A stretch of 7,278 nucleotides of DNA, taken from positions 1 through 7,278 of the forward strand of contig JAISAF010000215.1 in the NCBI GenBank assembly GCA_031266855.1. The letters are read 5' to 3'. The notes under the pieces are model-generated. The model made no database searches. It was not told the origin of the DNA and worked only from the letters and a program-made list of their open reading frames with translations. This DNA is from Spirochaetales bacterium. Lineage in GTDB: Bacteria > Spirochaetota > Spirochaetia > DTKZ01. Positions 1-7,013 of this stretch are shown here, piece after piece. A program made the translations under genes and the position numbers. Positions within the stretch are counted from its first letter, which is position 1. Every line of letters starts with the position of its first letter.

Positions 1-2
1 CG

Positions 3-101
3 GTGTACCAGACGAAGATGCGCGGTCAGTGGAACCGTAGTGAGATACCACAAAGGGTGAAGAAGCTGTTTGAAAAAATAAAAATAGACAGTCTAACTTA
101 A
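3..101 (+). CDS. 3' end of an unrecognised gene (cut by left window edge)
   Basis: The third forward frame is open from the window edge to a TAA at 99-101 and encodes about 32 residues. The peptide is basic and lysine-rich, with the segments MRGQWNRSEIPQRVKKLFEK and IKIDSLT at its C-terminus. The other two forward frames close at 58-60 and 38-40. The gene would converge on uvrA, whose stop codon lies 34 bp further on. I do not recognise the family; a transposase C-terminus is one possibility, but nothing diagnostic is visible. The fragment is too short to exclude chance, so the call rests only on the open frame reaching the edge and the plausible basic C-terminal tail. Confidence 0.35.
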   Translation: MYQTKMRGQWNRSEIPQRVKKLFEKIKIDSLT

Positions 102-135
102 GCGGAGTTAGGGGTTAAAAACTAATCGCGGCCTT

Positions 136-3100
136 TTATCCTCTTTCCAGAAATTCGCGCAGATACCGGGCTGTATGGGATTTCCGGCGGATCAGTTTTT
201 CCGGGCTGCCCGCGGCTATGATACGTCCGCCGCCTTCTCCGCCTTCGGGGCCCATGTCGATAACCCAGTCAGCTTCGGCGATAATGTCAAGGTTGTGTTC
301 GATAAGGATAATGGTGTTTCCCGCGTCCACAAGCCGGTGAAGAACCCGTATGAGTTTTTCCACATCCGCCATGTGCAGGCCGATGGTGGGTTCATCCAGA
401 ATGTACAGCGCGCCCGCCTGCTGATTTTCTCCCCCGCGCACGCGCAGCTCCGGGCGTATGCGGGCAAGCTCCGAAACAAGTTTGATGCGCTGCGCTTCTC
501 CGCCGGAAAGGCTGGGACTTTGCTGCCCCAGGGAAATGTAGCCGAGGCCGACATCGCAGAGCAGGGACAGCGCATGGTGGATTTTCGGATGGAAAGAGAA
601 AAACTCGCAGGCTTCCTCCGCGCTGAACCGCAGAATGTCCGCCGCGGATTTGCCTTTGAAGGTGATTTCGCAGGTTTCCGGTTCAAAGCGGCGGCCGGCA
701 CAGGTTTCGCAGAGGACAGTCACATCCGGGAGAAAGCTCATTTCGATTTTCCGCATACCCTGGCCCTCGCAGTCCGGGCAGCGGCCTTCGGGGGTATTAA
801 AGGAAAAGCGGCTGGGGGTATAGCCCCGCACGCGGGCTTCCGGCGTTTCCGCGAGAAGGCGGCGTATGTCGTCCCAGAAGCCGACGTAGGTGGCGGGACA
901 GGAGCGGGGCGTTTTACCGATAGGACTCTGGTCAACTTCCAGAACCCTGCGCAGGTTTTCCCAGCCCTCAAGGCTCCCGCAGCCTGTAAGATTTTTCGGC
1001 CCCTTCCGGCGCGGGACAAGGCTGCACAGGTTGGGAAGAAGAATATCGCTGACAAGGGTGCTTTTCCCCGAACCGGAAACTCCCGTAACGCAGACAAGGG
1101 CGCCCAGAGGAAAGGCAGCGTCTACGTTTTTCAGGTTATGCAGACAGGCCCGCGTAATCTTCAGGCTTCCCAGGGGGCCTTCCCCCGCGGCGCTTACAGG
1201 TCGGCGGCGCGCGAAAAGCGGATGGCTCATAGGCTGGCGCAGACAGGCGGCGGTTTTACTGACCGTGTTTTTAAGAATGTCCGCTATAGACCCCTGCGCT
1301 ATGAGCTGTCCGCCGCCGGAGCCGCCGCCGGGGCCTATGTCGATAATGTGATCCGCCCGGCGGATGGTTTCCTCATCATGCTCGACAACAACAATGCTGT
1401 TGCCTTTCTTTTTCAGTTTTTCGAGGGATTCAAGGAGCATGGCATTATCCCGCGGGTGCAGGCCGATGGTCGGTTCATCCAGGATGTAGCACACGCCGCG
1501 CAGATTGGAACCAAGCTGGGAGGCAAGGCGGATACGCCGGGCCTCTCCGCCGGAGAGCGTGGGAACCGCCCTGTCGAGACAGAGATAGGAAAGGCCCACT
1601 TCCGACAGAAAAGCGAGGCGGCCCTGTATTTCCTTGATAATGTCTTTCGCGATTTCCGCCTCGCGGGGCGGCAGCCGCAGAGCATCGAAGCGGGCAGTAG
1701 CCCCGACCACGGTAAGGGCACAGGTATCGGCTATGGAGAGACCATCAAAGGTAACAGCCAGGGCTTCCTTATTCAGGCGGCGGCCGCCGCACTCAGGACA
1801 GGGGATTTCGGCCCCCTCGTACCAGTCGTTCCACCAGATTTCCTCGCCGCTTTGCTCCTCGTCAAAGCCCGCAAGCCGGAGGCCGGTTCCGTAGCAGGAA
1901 GGGCACCAGCCGTGTTTTGAGTTATAGGAAAACAGGCGGGGGTCAGGTTCGGGAAAACCGCGTCCGCAGCCGGGACAGGCGCGGAGCGTGGAAAAAATGA
2001 CCGGGACGGCTGCGCTGCCGCTTACCGGGATAATGCTGATGACGCCCTTCCCGGTTTCGAGGGCCGCGTCCAGAACGCCGCGAAGCTGTTTTTCGTTTCC
2101 CGGATTTATGGGAACATCAGCCAGGGGAAGGTCGATGCTGTGTTCTTTGTATCGGTCGAGCTTTGGCCAGGGTTCCGTAGGAAGGTATTCGCCATCCACG
2201 CGCAGCCGCGTATAGCCCTTCGCGGCGGCCTGTTTGGCAAGGTCCTTGTAGACGCCCTTGCGGGAATTTATCAGGGGCGCGAGGATGGTCAGGGTTTGCC
2301 CCCGGTAATCGCGCATAAGACGGGCGGCAATGCTGTCCCGCGTCTGGGGCCGGATGGGTATTCCGCAGTCCGGGCAGTGCTGCACGCCGAGCTTGACATA
2401 CAGGAGACGCAGGAAGTGATAGATTTCCGTTACCGTGGCAACCGTGCTTTTTCTTCCGCCCCGGCTTGTACGCTGTTCTATGGCAACGGTGGGCGGTATG
2501 CCGACAGCCTCATCTATGTCGGGCCGCGCCGCGGGCTGAACGAACTGCCGGGCATACGCGCCTACGGACTCCAGGTAGCGCCTCTGGCCTTCGGCAAAGA
2601 GAATATCAAAGGCGATGGTACTTTTACCTGAACCGGAAACGCCGGTAATGACGGTAAAGGTATCGCGCGGAATTTCCAGGCTGATGTTTTTCAGATTGTG
2701 TTCCCGCGCGCCGCGGAGCGTAATGGCCTCTGCCGGAGGCAGGCGCAGAACAGGCTGCTGCTCCGCCACGGCGGGATACTCCGTGTAGCGGCGCAGGGCC
2801 GCGGCTGTATGACCAGGGAAGTCCTCCACGAACTGTAGCGGCGTCCCTTCCGCGATAACGCTGCCGCCTTCTTCCCCGCCCTCCGGCCCCAGGTCAATAA
2901 TCCAGTCCGCGGCGGCTATAACGTCGAGGTTGTGTTCTATGACCAGAAGGGAATGCCCCGCGCCGGTGAGCCTGCGGAATACCTTGAGGAGAATGGCAAT
3001 GTCGGCGAAGTGCAGGCCGGTTGTGGGTTCGTCCAAAAGAAAAAGGTTGCCGGAGGCAGGGCCTTTAGGCTGGCTTCCGTCCGCGGCCCCAGCCAGATAG

Positions 3101-5730
3101 GAGGCGAGTTTGAGCCTTTGCGCTTCGCCGCCGGAAAGCGTAGGAACGGACTGTCCCAGTTTCAGGTAGCCCAGGCCGACATCGTTTAAAATGCTTAAAG
3201 CGGAAATAATGTCCGGTTTGTCACGGAAAAAACTGCATGCCTCGGAAACGGTCATATCAAGTACGTCGGCTATGGAAGCGGGAGAAAATTTGGGATGGGC
3301 GCCGCCGATGCGGATTTCGAGAATTTCAGGGCGGTAGCGCCTGCCGTCGCAGTCGGGGCAGCGCAGGTAGACATCGCTTAAAAACTGCATTTCGATATGT
3401 TCAAAGCCGCTGCCGCCGCAGACCGGGCAGCGCCCCGCGCCGGAATTAAAACTGAAATCCCCGGCGGTAAGCCCCCGGGAGCGGGCCTCTTCGGAAGCGG
3501 CAAAGGCTTTGCGTATACCGCTCATCGCGCCGGAGTAGCTTGCGGGGTTGGATCGCGCGGTGCGGCCAAGGGGGCTTTGGTCTATCATGATAACGTCGTG
3601 TATAAACTGGTGTCCGGTAATTTTCTCGTACGCGCCCGGAGTTTCCGCGGCCTGGCCTTTGATCCGGCGCAGCGCCCGGTACAGAATATCTTCTACAAGG
3701 GTTGATTTGCCGGAACCGCTGACTCCGGTAAGGCAGACAAAGCGGCCCAGGGGCAGGTTCAGGTCTATGTGTTTGAGGTTGTTTTCACCAGCGCCGTGGA
3801 GTACAAGTTTGCGGGATACGGCGGCTTCGGGGGGCGTTGCGGGGGGATTCCCCCCGCTGAGGGGGGGAGCGGAAGCCGCTTCGGCTGGAGCGAGGGGGGA
3901 GACTTCCCCCACATGAATATCTCCTGTCAGAAAACGCGCGGTCAGGGATTTTCGGGAAGAAAGGAGTTCGCGGATTCCGCCTGAGAAAACGATGCTGCCG
4001 CCTTTTTCGCCAGGGCCGGGGCCCATATCGATGAAGTGGTCGGCGGCGCGGATGAGTTCGGGGTCGTGTTCGACGACGAGAAGGGTGTTGCCGGCGTCGC
4101 GGAGGCGGTGCAGGATGGTGATGAGGCGGCGGATGTCGCGGGAGTGCAGACCGATGGATGGTTCGTCAAGGACGAAGAGCGTGTTGACCAGGGATACGCC
4201 GAGTGCTGTTGTCAGGTTGATGCGCTGGACTTCGCCGCCGGAGAGTGTGCGGGACTGCCGGTCGAGGGTAAGATAGGAGAGGCCGACGTCAACAAGGTAA
4301 TGAAGGCGCGAGATGATGCCCTCAAGGACGGTCTGGGTGGTTTGCATGTCTTCGGGAGCGAGTTTGAGGCGCGAGAAAAATCCGAGGCAGCCGCCGATGG
4401 GCAGGGCGGTTATGTCCTTGATGGAGAGGGCTTCGGGAGGTTCCCCGACGCGCCACAGGAGGGCTTCGGGTTTGAGGCGCGAGCCGCCGCATTCCGGGCA
4501 GATTCTATAGGCGCGGTATTTTGAGAGCAGGACGCGGATGTGCATTTTGTAGCTTTTCTTTTCGAGCCAGTCGAAGAAGCGGCGGATTCCGTACCATTTG
4601 CCATCGTCCCAGGAACCTTCGCCCTCAATGACCCAGGCTTTGTGACGGACGCCGAGGTCCTTCCAGGGAACGTCGAGCGGAACGCCCCGGCGGCGCGCGT
4701 ACTTTTCAAGGTCTTCCTGGCATTCGGCGAAGGAGGCTGTCTGCCAGGGTTTGACAGCGCCCGCGGCGAGGGTTTTGTTCTGGTCGGGAATGACCAGGCC
4801 AATGTCGAAATCGATGACCCGTCCAAAGCCGCGGCATTTCGGGCACGCGCCGACAGGAGAATTAAAAGAGAACGTTCCGGCGCTGGGCTGCCTGTAGTGA
4901 ATGTCGCAGGCGGCGCAGTGGAGGCCGGATGAAAATTTCAGGGTCTTCACCGCGGTCTTCCGGTCTTCGCCCAGGATGTGAACGCTGAGCCTGCCTTTGC
5001 CGAAACGGAAGGCGGCTTCAAGGTCTTCGGCGAGGCGGGAGGAGTCCTCCGCGCTGCCGGGATCAAAGACAAGCCTGTCCTGTATAATTTCCAAATGGTT
5101 CGCGCTTTCCGAGTAGTATCTGGTGTAACCCTGCGTCGCGAGAATTTCCCGGAGGCTGGCGGCTGTTGTTTTCTGCGGAACGGCAAGGCTAAAGGTAACA
5201 ACAAGACCAGCCGGGCTTTTCGCGGTTTCTTCGCGCAGCGCGGCGGCGACAGATTCGGGCGTGTCGTTCCGCACAGGTTTGCCGCAGGACGCGCAGTACA
5301 GCCTGGCGGCGCGGGAAAAAAGGAGTTTCAGATAATCGGAAATCTCCGTCATGGTTCCGACTGTCGAGCGCGAAGTACGCACAGGATTCACCGCGTCTAT
5401 CGCAACCGCCGGCGGAATGCCGCTTACCCGGTTGACGCGGGGCTTGTCCATCCTGTCAAGGAACTGGCGGGTGTACGCCGAGAACGTCTCCACATAGCGC
5501 CGCTGGCCCTCGGCATATATCGTGTCAAACGCAAGCGAGGATTTGCCGGATCCGGAAACGCCCGTTACAACAGTCAGTTTTCCCAGCGGGATTTTTACCC
5601 GGATATTTTTCAAATTGTTCTGGGCCACGCCCTCTGCGATAATAAAGCCCTCGTCCGCGCTACTCTTTTTCGCACGCGGTTTCTTCCGGGAAGGGGATTG
5701 TTTTTTCATGTTATGTCCGGCAGGAATCAT
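136..5730 (-). CDS. uvrA: Tandem (double-length) UvrA, excinuclease ABC subunit A
   Basis: UvrA is the damage-recognition ATPase of cytoplasmic nucleotide excision repair; it finds DNA lesions and loads UvrB, after which UvrC cuts. A normal UvrA is about 940 residues with two ABC modules. This protein has 1864 residues and is two UvrAs in series (about 28-985 and 1000-1864). The four Walker A motifs (GVSGSGKS) start at G57, G669, G1030 and G1550. The LSGGE signatures start at L496, L865, L1392 and L1741. The Walker B sites contain DEP at 522-524, 900-902, 1418-1420 and 1779-1781, each followed by an EH switch (554, 932, 1450, 1811). Zinc-type CxxC pairs lie at 272/275 with 296/299, 768/771 with 791/794, 1252/1255 with 1276/1279, and 1651/1654 with 1674/1677; further pairs are at 146, 411, 1119 and 1311. 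Candidate UvrB-binding regions (about 150-270 and 1123-1250) are present in both units. Double UvrA is known from Chlamydiae. The start could be M1 (5730) or M8 (5709, MKKQSPSRKK); neither has a strong Shine-Dalgarno. Oddities are a Pro/Ala-rich linker at 603-640 and about 80 residues missing from unit 2. It could be the only UvrA or a paralogue. Confidence 0.96.
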   Translation of the reverse strand: MIPAGHNMKKQSPSRKKPRAKKSSADEGFIIAEGVAQNNLKNIRVKIPLGKLTVVTGVSGSGKSSLAFDTIYAEGQRRYVETFSAYTRQFLDRMDKPRVNRVSGIPPAVAIDAVNPVRTSRSTVGTMTEISDYLKLLFSRAARLYCASCGKPVRNDTPESVAAALREETAKSPAGLVVTFSLAVPQKTTAASLREILATQGYTRYYSESANHLEIIQDRLVFDPGSAEDSSRLAEDLEAAFRFGKGRLSVHILGEDRKTAVKTLKFSSGLHCAACDIHYRQPSAGTFSFNSPVGACPKCRGFGRVIDFDIGLVIPDQNKTLAAGAVKPWQTASFAECQEDLEKYARRRGVPLDVPWKDLGVRHKAWVIEGEGSWDDGKWYGIRRFFDWLEKKSYKMHIRVLLSKYRAYRICPECGGSRLKPEALLWRVGEPPEALSIKDITALPIGGCLGFFSRLKLAPEDMQTTQTVLEGIISRLHYLVDVGLSYLTLDRQSRTLSGGEVQRINLTTALGVSLVNTLFVLDEPSIGLHSRDIRRLITILHRLRDAGNTLLVVEHDPELIRAADHFIDMGPGPGEKGGSIVFSGGIRELLSSRKSLTARFLTGDIHVGEVSPLAPAEAASAPPLSGGNPPATPPEAAVSRKLVLHGAGENNLKHIDLNLPLGRFVCLTGVSGSGKSTLVEDILYRALRRIKGQAAETPGAYEKITGHQFIHDVIMIDQSPLGRTARSNPASYSGAMSGIRKAFAASEEARSRGLTAGDFSFNSGAGRCPVCGGSGFEHIEMQFLSDVYLRCPDCDGRRYRPEILEIRIGGAHPKFSPASIADVLDMTVSEACSFFRDKPDIISALSILNDVGLGYLKLGQSVPTLSGGEAQRLKLASYLAGAADGSQPKGPASGNLFLLDEPTTGLHFADIAILLKVFRRLTGAGHSLLVIEHNLDVIAAADWIIDLGPEGGEEGGSVIAEGTPLQFVEDFPGHTAAALRRYTEYPAVAEQQPVLRLPPAEAITLRGAREHNLKNISLEIPRDTFTVITGVSGSGKSTIAFDILFAEGQRRYLESVGAYARQFVQPAARPDIDEAVGIPPTVAIEQRTSRGGRKSTVATVTEIYHFLRLLYVKLGVQHCPDCGIPIRPQTRDSIAARLMRDYRGQTLTILAPLINSRKGVYKDLAKQAAAKGYTRLRVDGEYLPTEPWPKLDRYKEHSIDLPLADVPINPGNEKQLRGVLDAALETGKGVISIIPVSGSAAVPVIFSTLRACPGCGRGFPEPDPRLFSYNSKHGWCPSCYGTGLRLAGFDEEQSGEEIWWNDWYEGAEIPCPECGGRRLNKEALAVTFDGLSIADTCALTVVGATARFDALRLPPREAEIAKDIIKEIQGRLAFLSEVGLSYLCLDRAVPTLSGGEARRIRLASQLGSNLRGVCYILDEPTIGLHPRDNAMLLESLEKLKKKGNSIVVVEHDEETIRRADHIIDIGPGGGSGGGQLIAQGSIADILKNTVSKTAACLRQPMSHPLFARRRPVSAAGEGPLGSLKITRACLHNLKNVDAAFPLGALVCVTGVSGSGKSTLVSDILLPNLCSLVPRRKGPKNLTGCGSLEGWENLRRVLEVDQSPIGKTPRSCPATYVGFWDDIRRLLAETPEARVRGYTPSRFSFNTPEGRCPDCEGQGMRKIEMSFLPDVTVLCETCAGRRFEPETCEITFKGKSAADILRFSAEEACEFFSFHPKIHHALSLLCDVGLGYISLGQQSPSLSGGEAQRIKLVSELARIRPELRVRGGENQQAGALYILDEPTIGLHMADVEKLIRVLHRLVDAGNTIILIEHNLDIIAEADWVIDMGPEGGEGGGRIIAAGSPEKLIRRKSHTARYLREFLERG
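3829..3910. repeat. G/C homopolymer runs and hairpins inside uvrA (inter-domain linker)
   Basis: This stretch encodes the Pro/Ala-rich linker (about residues 607-634) between the two ABC modules of UvrA unit 1. On the plus strand it holds G runs of six or seven at 3829-3834, 3841-3846, 3861-3867 and 3894-3899, plus a C run at 3850-3855. Two hairpins are visible. GCGGGGGGATTCCCCCCGC (3839-3857) has an 8-bp stem and a 3-nt loop. GGGGGA (3895-3900) pairs with TCCCCC (3905-3910) around a 4-nt loop. The reading frame stays open through the whole stretch. A palindromic insert tolerated in a flexible linker, or local slippage expansion, would explain it; both are inference. Confidence 0.8.
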
Positions 5731-5800
5731 AGCGGGTTTCCCGAAAAAAAGCGAGAGGGAAGGAATGATGCGGGGATATGGAAAGCAGGGCGCATTCCGG

Positions 5801-5816
5801 GGGCACGTGAGTGCCC
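5801..5816. repeat. Hairpin with GTGA loop upstream of uvrA
   Basis: GGGCACGTGAGTGCCC is a perfect 6-bp stem with a GTGA (GNRA-type) loop on the plus strand, about 70 bp upstream of the uvrA start. On the minus strand it lies just downstream of TGTAAT (5817-5822), a 5/6 match to a -10 box, but no good -35 stands at a suitable distance. It could be a 5' leader structure or operator of uvrA, or one more intergenic palindrome. No T-run follows on either strand, so it is not an intrinsic terminator. Confidence 0.45.
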
Positions 5817-5835
5817 ATTACAATAAATTTCCTAT

Positions 5836-5900
5836 CGGAAAGCGACTGTCTTCAGGCGCATTTTTGGGCCGCTAACGCGGCCCAAAAACCGGGCTTTCCG
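5836..5900. repeat. Nested palindrome (12-bp stem inside 8-bp outer stem)
   Basis: The core is TTTTTGGGCCGC (5861-5872), loop TAAC, then GCGGCCCAAAAA (5877-5888), a perfect 12-bp stem. An outer pair encloses it: CGGAAAGC (5836-5843) with GCTTTCCG (5893-5900). Because the T-run precedes and the A-run follows the core on both strands, it is not a standard intrinsic terminator. The form fits an interspersed palindromic repeat (REP- or MITE-like); its copy number in the genome cannot be seen here. Confidence 0.8.
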
Positions 5901-5955
5901 CTCCAATTCCTCGGAAGCGCCTATGCGCTTCCTGTGGGCTTTCCGCTGCAATCCC
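5891..5955. repeat. Direct repeat pair flanking an 8-bp hairpin
   Basis: GGGCTTTCCGCTCCAATTCC (5891-5910) and GGGCTTTCCGCTGCAATCCC (5936-5955) match at 18 of 20 positions in the same orientation. Between them GGAAGCGC (5913-5920), loop CTAT, GCGCTTCC (5925-5932) forms a perfect 8-bp stem. The first repeat shares GCTTTCCG with the outer arm of the preceding nested palindrome, so these elements overlap and probably form one composite unit. Confidence 0.75.
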
Positions 5956-6014
5956 TTGCGCAGCATACTTTGAAGAAACAATTCATCACGAAGTCGAAGA
6001 AGTCAAAAGAAAAA

Positions 6015-6116
6015 ACTCCGCCCGGTGCAGACTCTGCCTGCGCCGGATTAGGAGCAAGCGTCCACGCTTGCAGCTTTGCAACCCATCTTTTGGAACACGT
6101 ATCAATCAGGACTGCC
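6015..6116 (+). repeat. 102-bp interspersed repeat, copy 1
   Basis: This block matches 7143-7244 in the same orientation with 8 mismatches in 102 positions and no gaps (about 92% identity). Inside it GCAAGCGT (6054-6061), CC, ACGCTTGC (6064-6071) is a perfect 8-bp stem. The segment 6024-6044 is a weakened version of a 9-bp hairpin that is perfect in copy 2; here it has one G-T and one A-C pair. Similarity stops abruptly at both ends, as expected for a discrete repeat unit. No transposase is associated with it. Confidence 0.9.
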
Positions 6117-6198
6117 GGGCGTTATTCATACCGTCCACCGCTCCGCGTATCCCAAACCTTCCGCGTAGACAGTCCCGCCGATGAACCCCGACAGGATA

Positions 6199-6222
6199 TA
6201 AAACGAAGGAATATTCGTTTTA
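6199..6222. repeat. 9-bp inverted repeat
   Basis: TAAAACGAA (6199-6207) pairs perfectly with TTCGTTTTA (6214-6222) around a 6-nt loop. It lies at the point where composition turns AT-rich, about 125 bp upstream of the cupin promoter. Its T-rich arm could support weak termination on the plus strand, but no gene is known to end there. A regulator-binding palindrome is an alternative. No function is assigned. Confidence 0.5.
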
Positions 6223-6346
6223 CCGCTATTTTCTCTATGTAAACCGCCTGATACTTATATGCGTCATGCGGCAGATAAATGTAATACATATACAGGGAGT
6301 TATGCGCCATTTGTCTTAAAATTTTTAAAAAATATTCAAAAACTCA

Positions 6347-6376
6347 TTGACAGAAAAAGATGATTTAATATATTAT
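6347..6376 (+). promoter_or_regulatory. Sigma70-type promoter of the cupin gene
   Basis: A perfect -35 TTGACA (6347-6352) is followed after 18 bp by TATTAT (6371-6376), a 5/6 match to the -10 consensus. Transcription would start near 6383, giving a leader of about 40 nt before the ATG at 6424. The surrounding DNA is strongly AT-rich, as is usual for housekeeping-type promoters. No operator palindrome overlaps the two boxes. Confidence 0.7.
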
Positions 6377-6411
6377 AAAAAAATACCGGCTTGCGACGGT
6401 GCATATAAAGC

Positions 6412-6416
6412 AGGAG
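6412..6416 (+). promoter_or_regulatory. Ribosome binding site of the cupin gene
   Basis: AGGAG lies seven bases before the ATG at 6424, an ideal Shine-Dalgarno spacing. It supports this ATG as the true start. Confidence 0.85.
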
Positions 6417-6423
6417 TAATATT

Positions 6424-6939
6424 ATGGCAACAATTTTAAAATTAGCCCAACGGGAATTTAAGGAAGAACCCAACAAAATAGACAATTTCAGATTATGTTC
6501 CGATGTTTCAATAATTAAAAAAGGAGTAAATCCTCAAAATTTGTTTTTCGATTTACGGCAGTTAAATCCGGGACAATACAACTGCCCATACCATTTTCAC
6601 AGACATGGGGAGGAATTGTTTATGATACTTTCAGGTTCTGCCACGTTAAGAACGCCAAAAGGATTGGAAATCGTCGAAAATGGCGATTTGATATTTTTTG
6701 AGACTGGCGAAACAGGAGCGCATCAGCTGTACAATCATATGGAAGAACCTTGTATTTATTTGGATATAAGAACATTTATCGGTTTCGATGTGTGTGAATA
6801 TCCCGACTCGAATAAAATTAACCTTATGCAATCAAAATCAGACGAGATATTTGATAAAAATAGCCAATTGAATTATTTTAATGGAGAAGAAAATGTTCAG
6901 GATAAATGGAAACAAATTGAGAATATAACCAGCAATTGA
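6424..6939 (+). CDS. Single-domain cupin protein (metal-binding, Cupin_2 type)
   Basis: This 171-residue protein has no signal peptide or membrane segment and is probably cytoplasmic. Cupin motif 1 is seen as G50, H57, H59, E64 and G71, fitting G-x(5,6)-HxH-x(4)-E-x(6)-G. Motif 2 is in the segment G87 to N104, with H100 and N104 fitting H-x(3)-N; the usual Pro of this motif is Glu (E93). H57, H59, E64 and H100 are the expected metal ligands. After the barrel a conserved-looking tail contains CEYPDS (124-129) and ends in a polar, Asn-rich stretch. Cupins of this size include sugar-binding, oxygenase and isomerase-like proteins, so the substrate cannot be named; from memory similar proteins occur in clostridia and treponemes. 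The gene has its own promoter and a strong ribosome binding site, stands alone, and is far more AT-rich than uvrA. The two copies of a 102-bp repeat flank it. The fold is certain enough; the function is unknown. Confidence 0.92.
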   Translation: MATILKLAQREFKEEPNKIDNFRLCSDVSIIKKGVNPQNLFFDLRQLNPGQYNCPYHFHRHGEELFMILSGSATLRTPKGLEIVENGDLIFFETGETGAHQLYNHMEEPCIYLDIRTFIGFDVCEYPDSNKINLMQSKSDEIFDKNSQLNYFNGEENVQDKWKQIENITSN

Positions 6940-7013
6940 TTTTTTACTAAATTTGTCGCAGTATTTACAATAATTTCAATAATATTTTACGTTATTAGAT
7001 TTTAAAACTAACC

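Larger units (their letters stand above)
5731..6346. other. Gene-free, repeat-rich intergenic stretch between uvrA and cupin gene
   Basis: I see no convincing gene here. Open frames exist (plus 5811-6242; minus 6122-6310), but they run through palindromic repeats, lack a convincing Shine-Dalgarno and show no domain. The contents are the uvrA leader with a small inverted repeat CGGGTTTCCCG (5733-5743) directly upstream of M1, the hairpin at 5801-5816, the nested palindrome cluster at 5836-5955, copy 1 of the 102-bp repeat at 6015-6116, and an inverted repeat at 6199-6222. Base composition drops from GC-rich near uvrA to strongly AT-rich after about 6190. Confidence 0.7.

Noticed and set aside
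93..111. Terminator between the left fragment and uvrA (CTAACT / AGTTAG stem)
   Set aside because: The stem is only 6 bp, not GC-rich, and overlaps the end of the left frame. No T-run follows directly on the plus strand; on the minus strand a T-rich tract begins only about 10 bases later.
175..1920. Long plus-strand open frame (581 codons) opposite uvrA; a similar one at 4978-5826
   Set aside because: Both are antisense to a clearly conserved UvrA frame in GC-rich DNA, where stop codons are rare on the opposite strand. Neither translation shows a recognisable domain.
5731..5860. LexA-type SOS box upstream of uvrA
   Set aside because: I looked for CTGT-N8-ACAG and GAAC-N4-GTTC type palindromes. 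A CTGT occurs at 5846-5849 but has no matching half-site at the required spacing.
5861..5888. Intrinsic terminator
   Set aside because: The stem is strong, but the T-run is on the 5' side and the A-run on the 3' side on both strands, so no U-tract follows the hairpin in either direction.
5811..6242. Plus-strand open frame of 143 codons starting at GTG
   Set aside because: It runs through two unrelated palindromic repeat types and its start lies inside a hairpin. It has only a G-run as a possible ribosome site, and differences between repeat copies are mostly non-silent in this frame.
6122..6310. Minus-strand open frame of 62 codons
   Set aside because: Only AT-rich sequence without a Shine-Dalgarno precedes its ATG, no domain is visible, and it contains the 6199-6222 inverted repeat.
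5731..6423. tRNA or other known RNA gene in the gaps
   Set aside because: No T-loop-like GGTTCGAATC motif or cloverleaf arrangement was found in either intergenic stretch.
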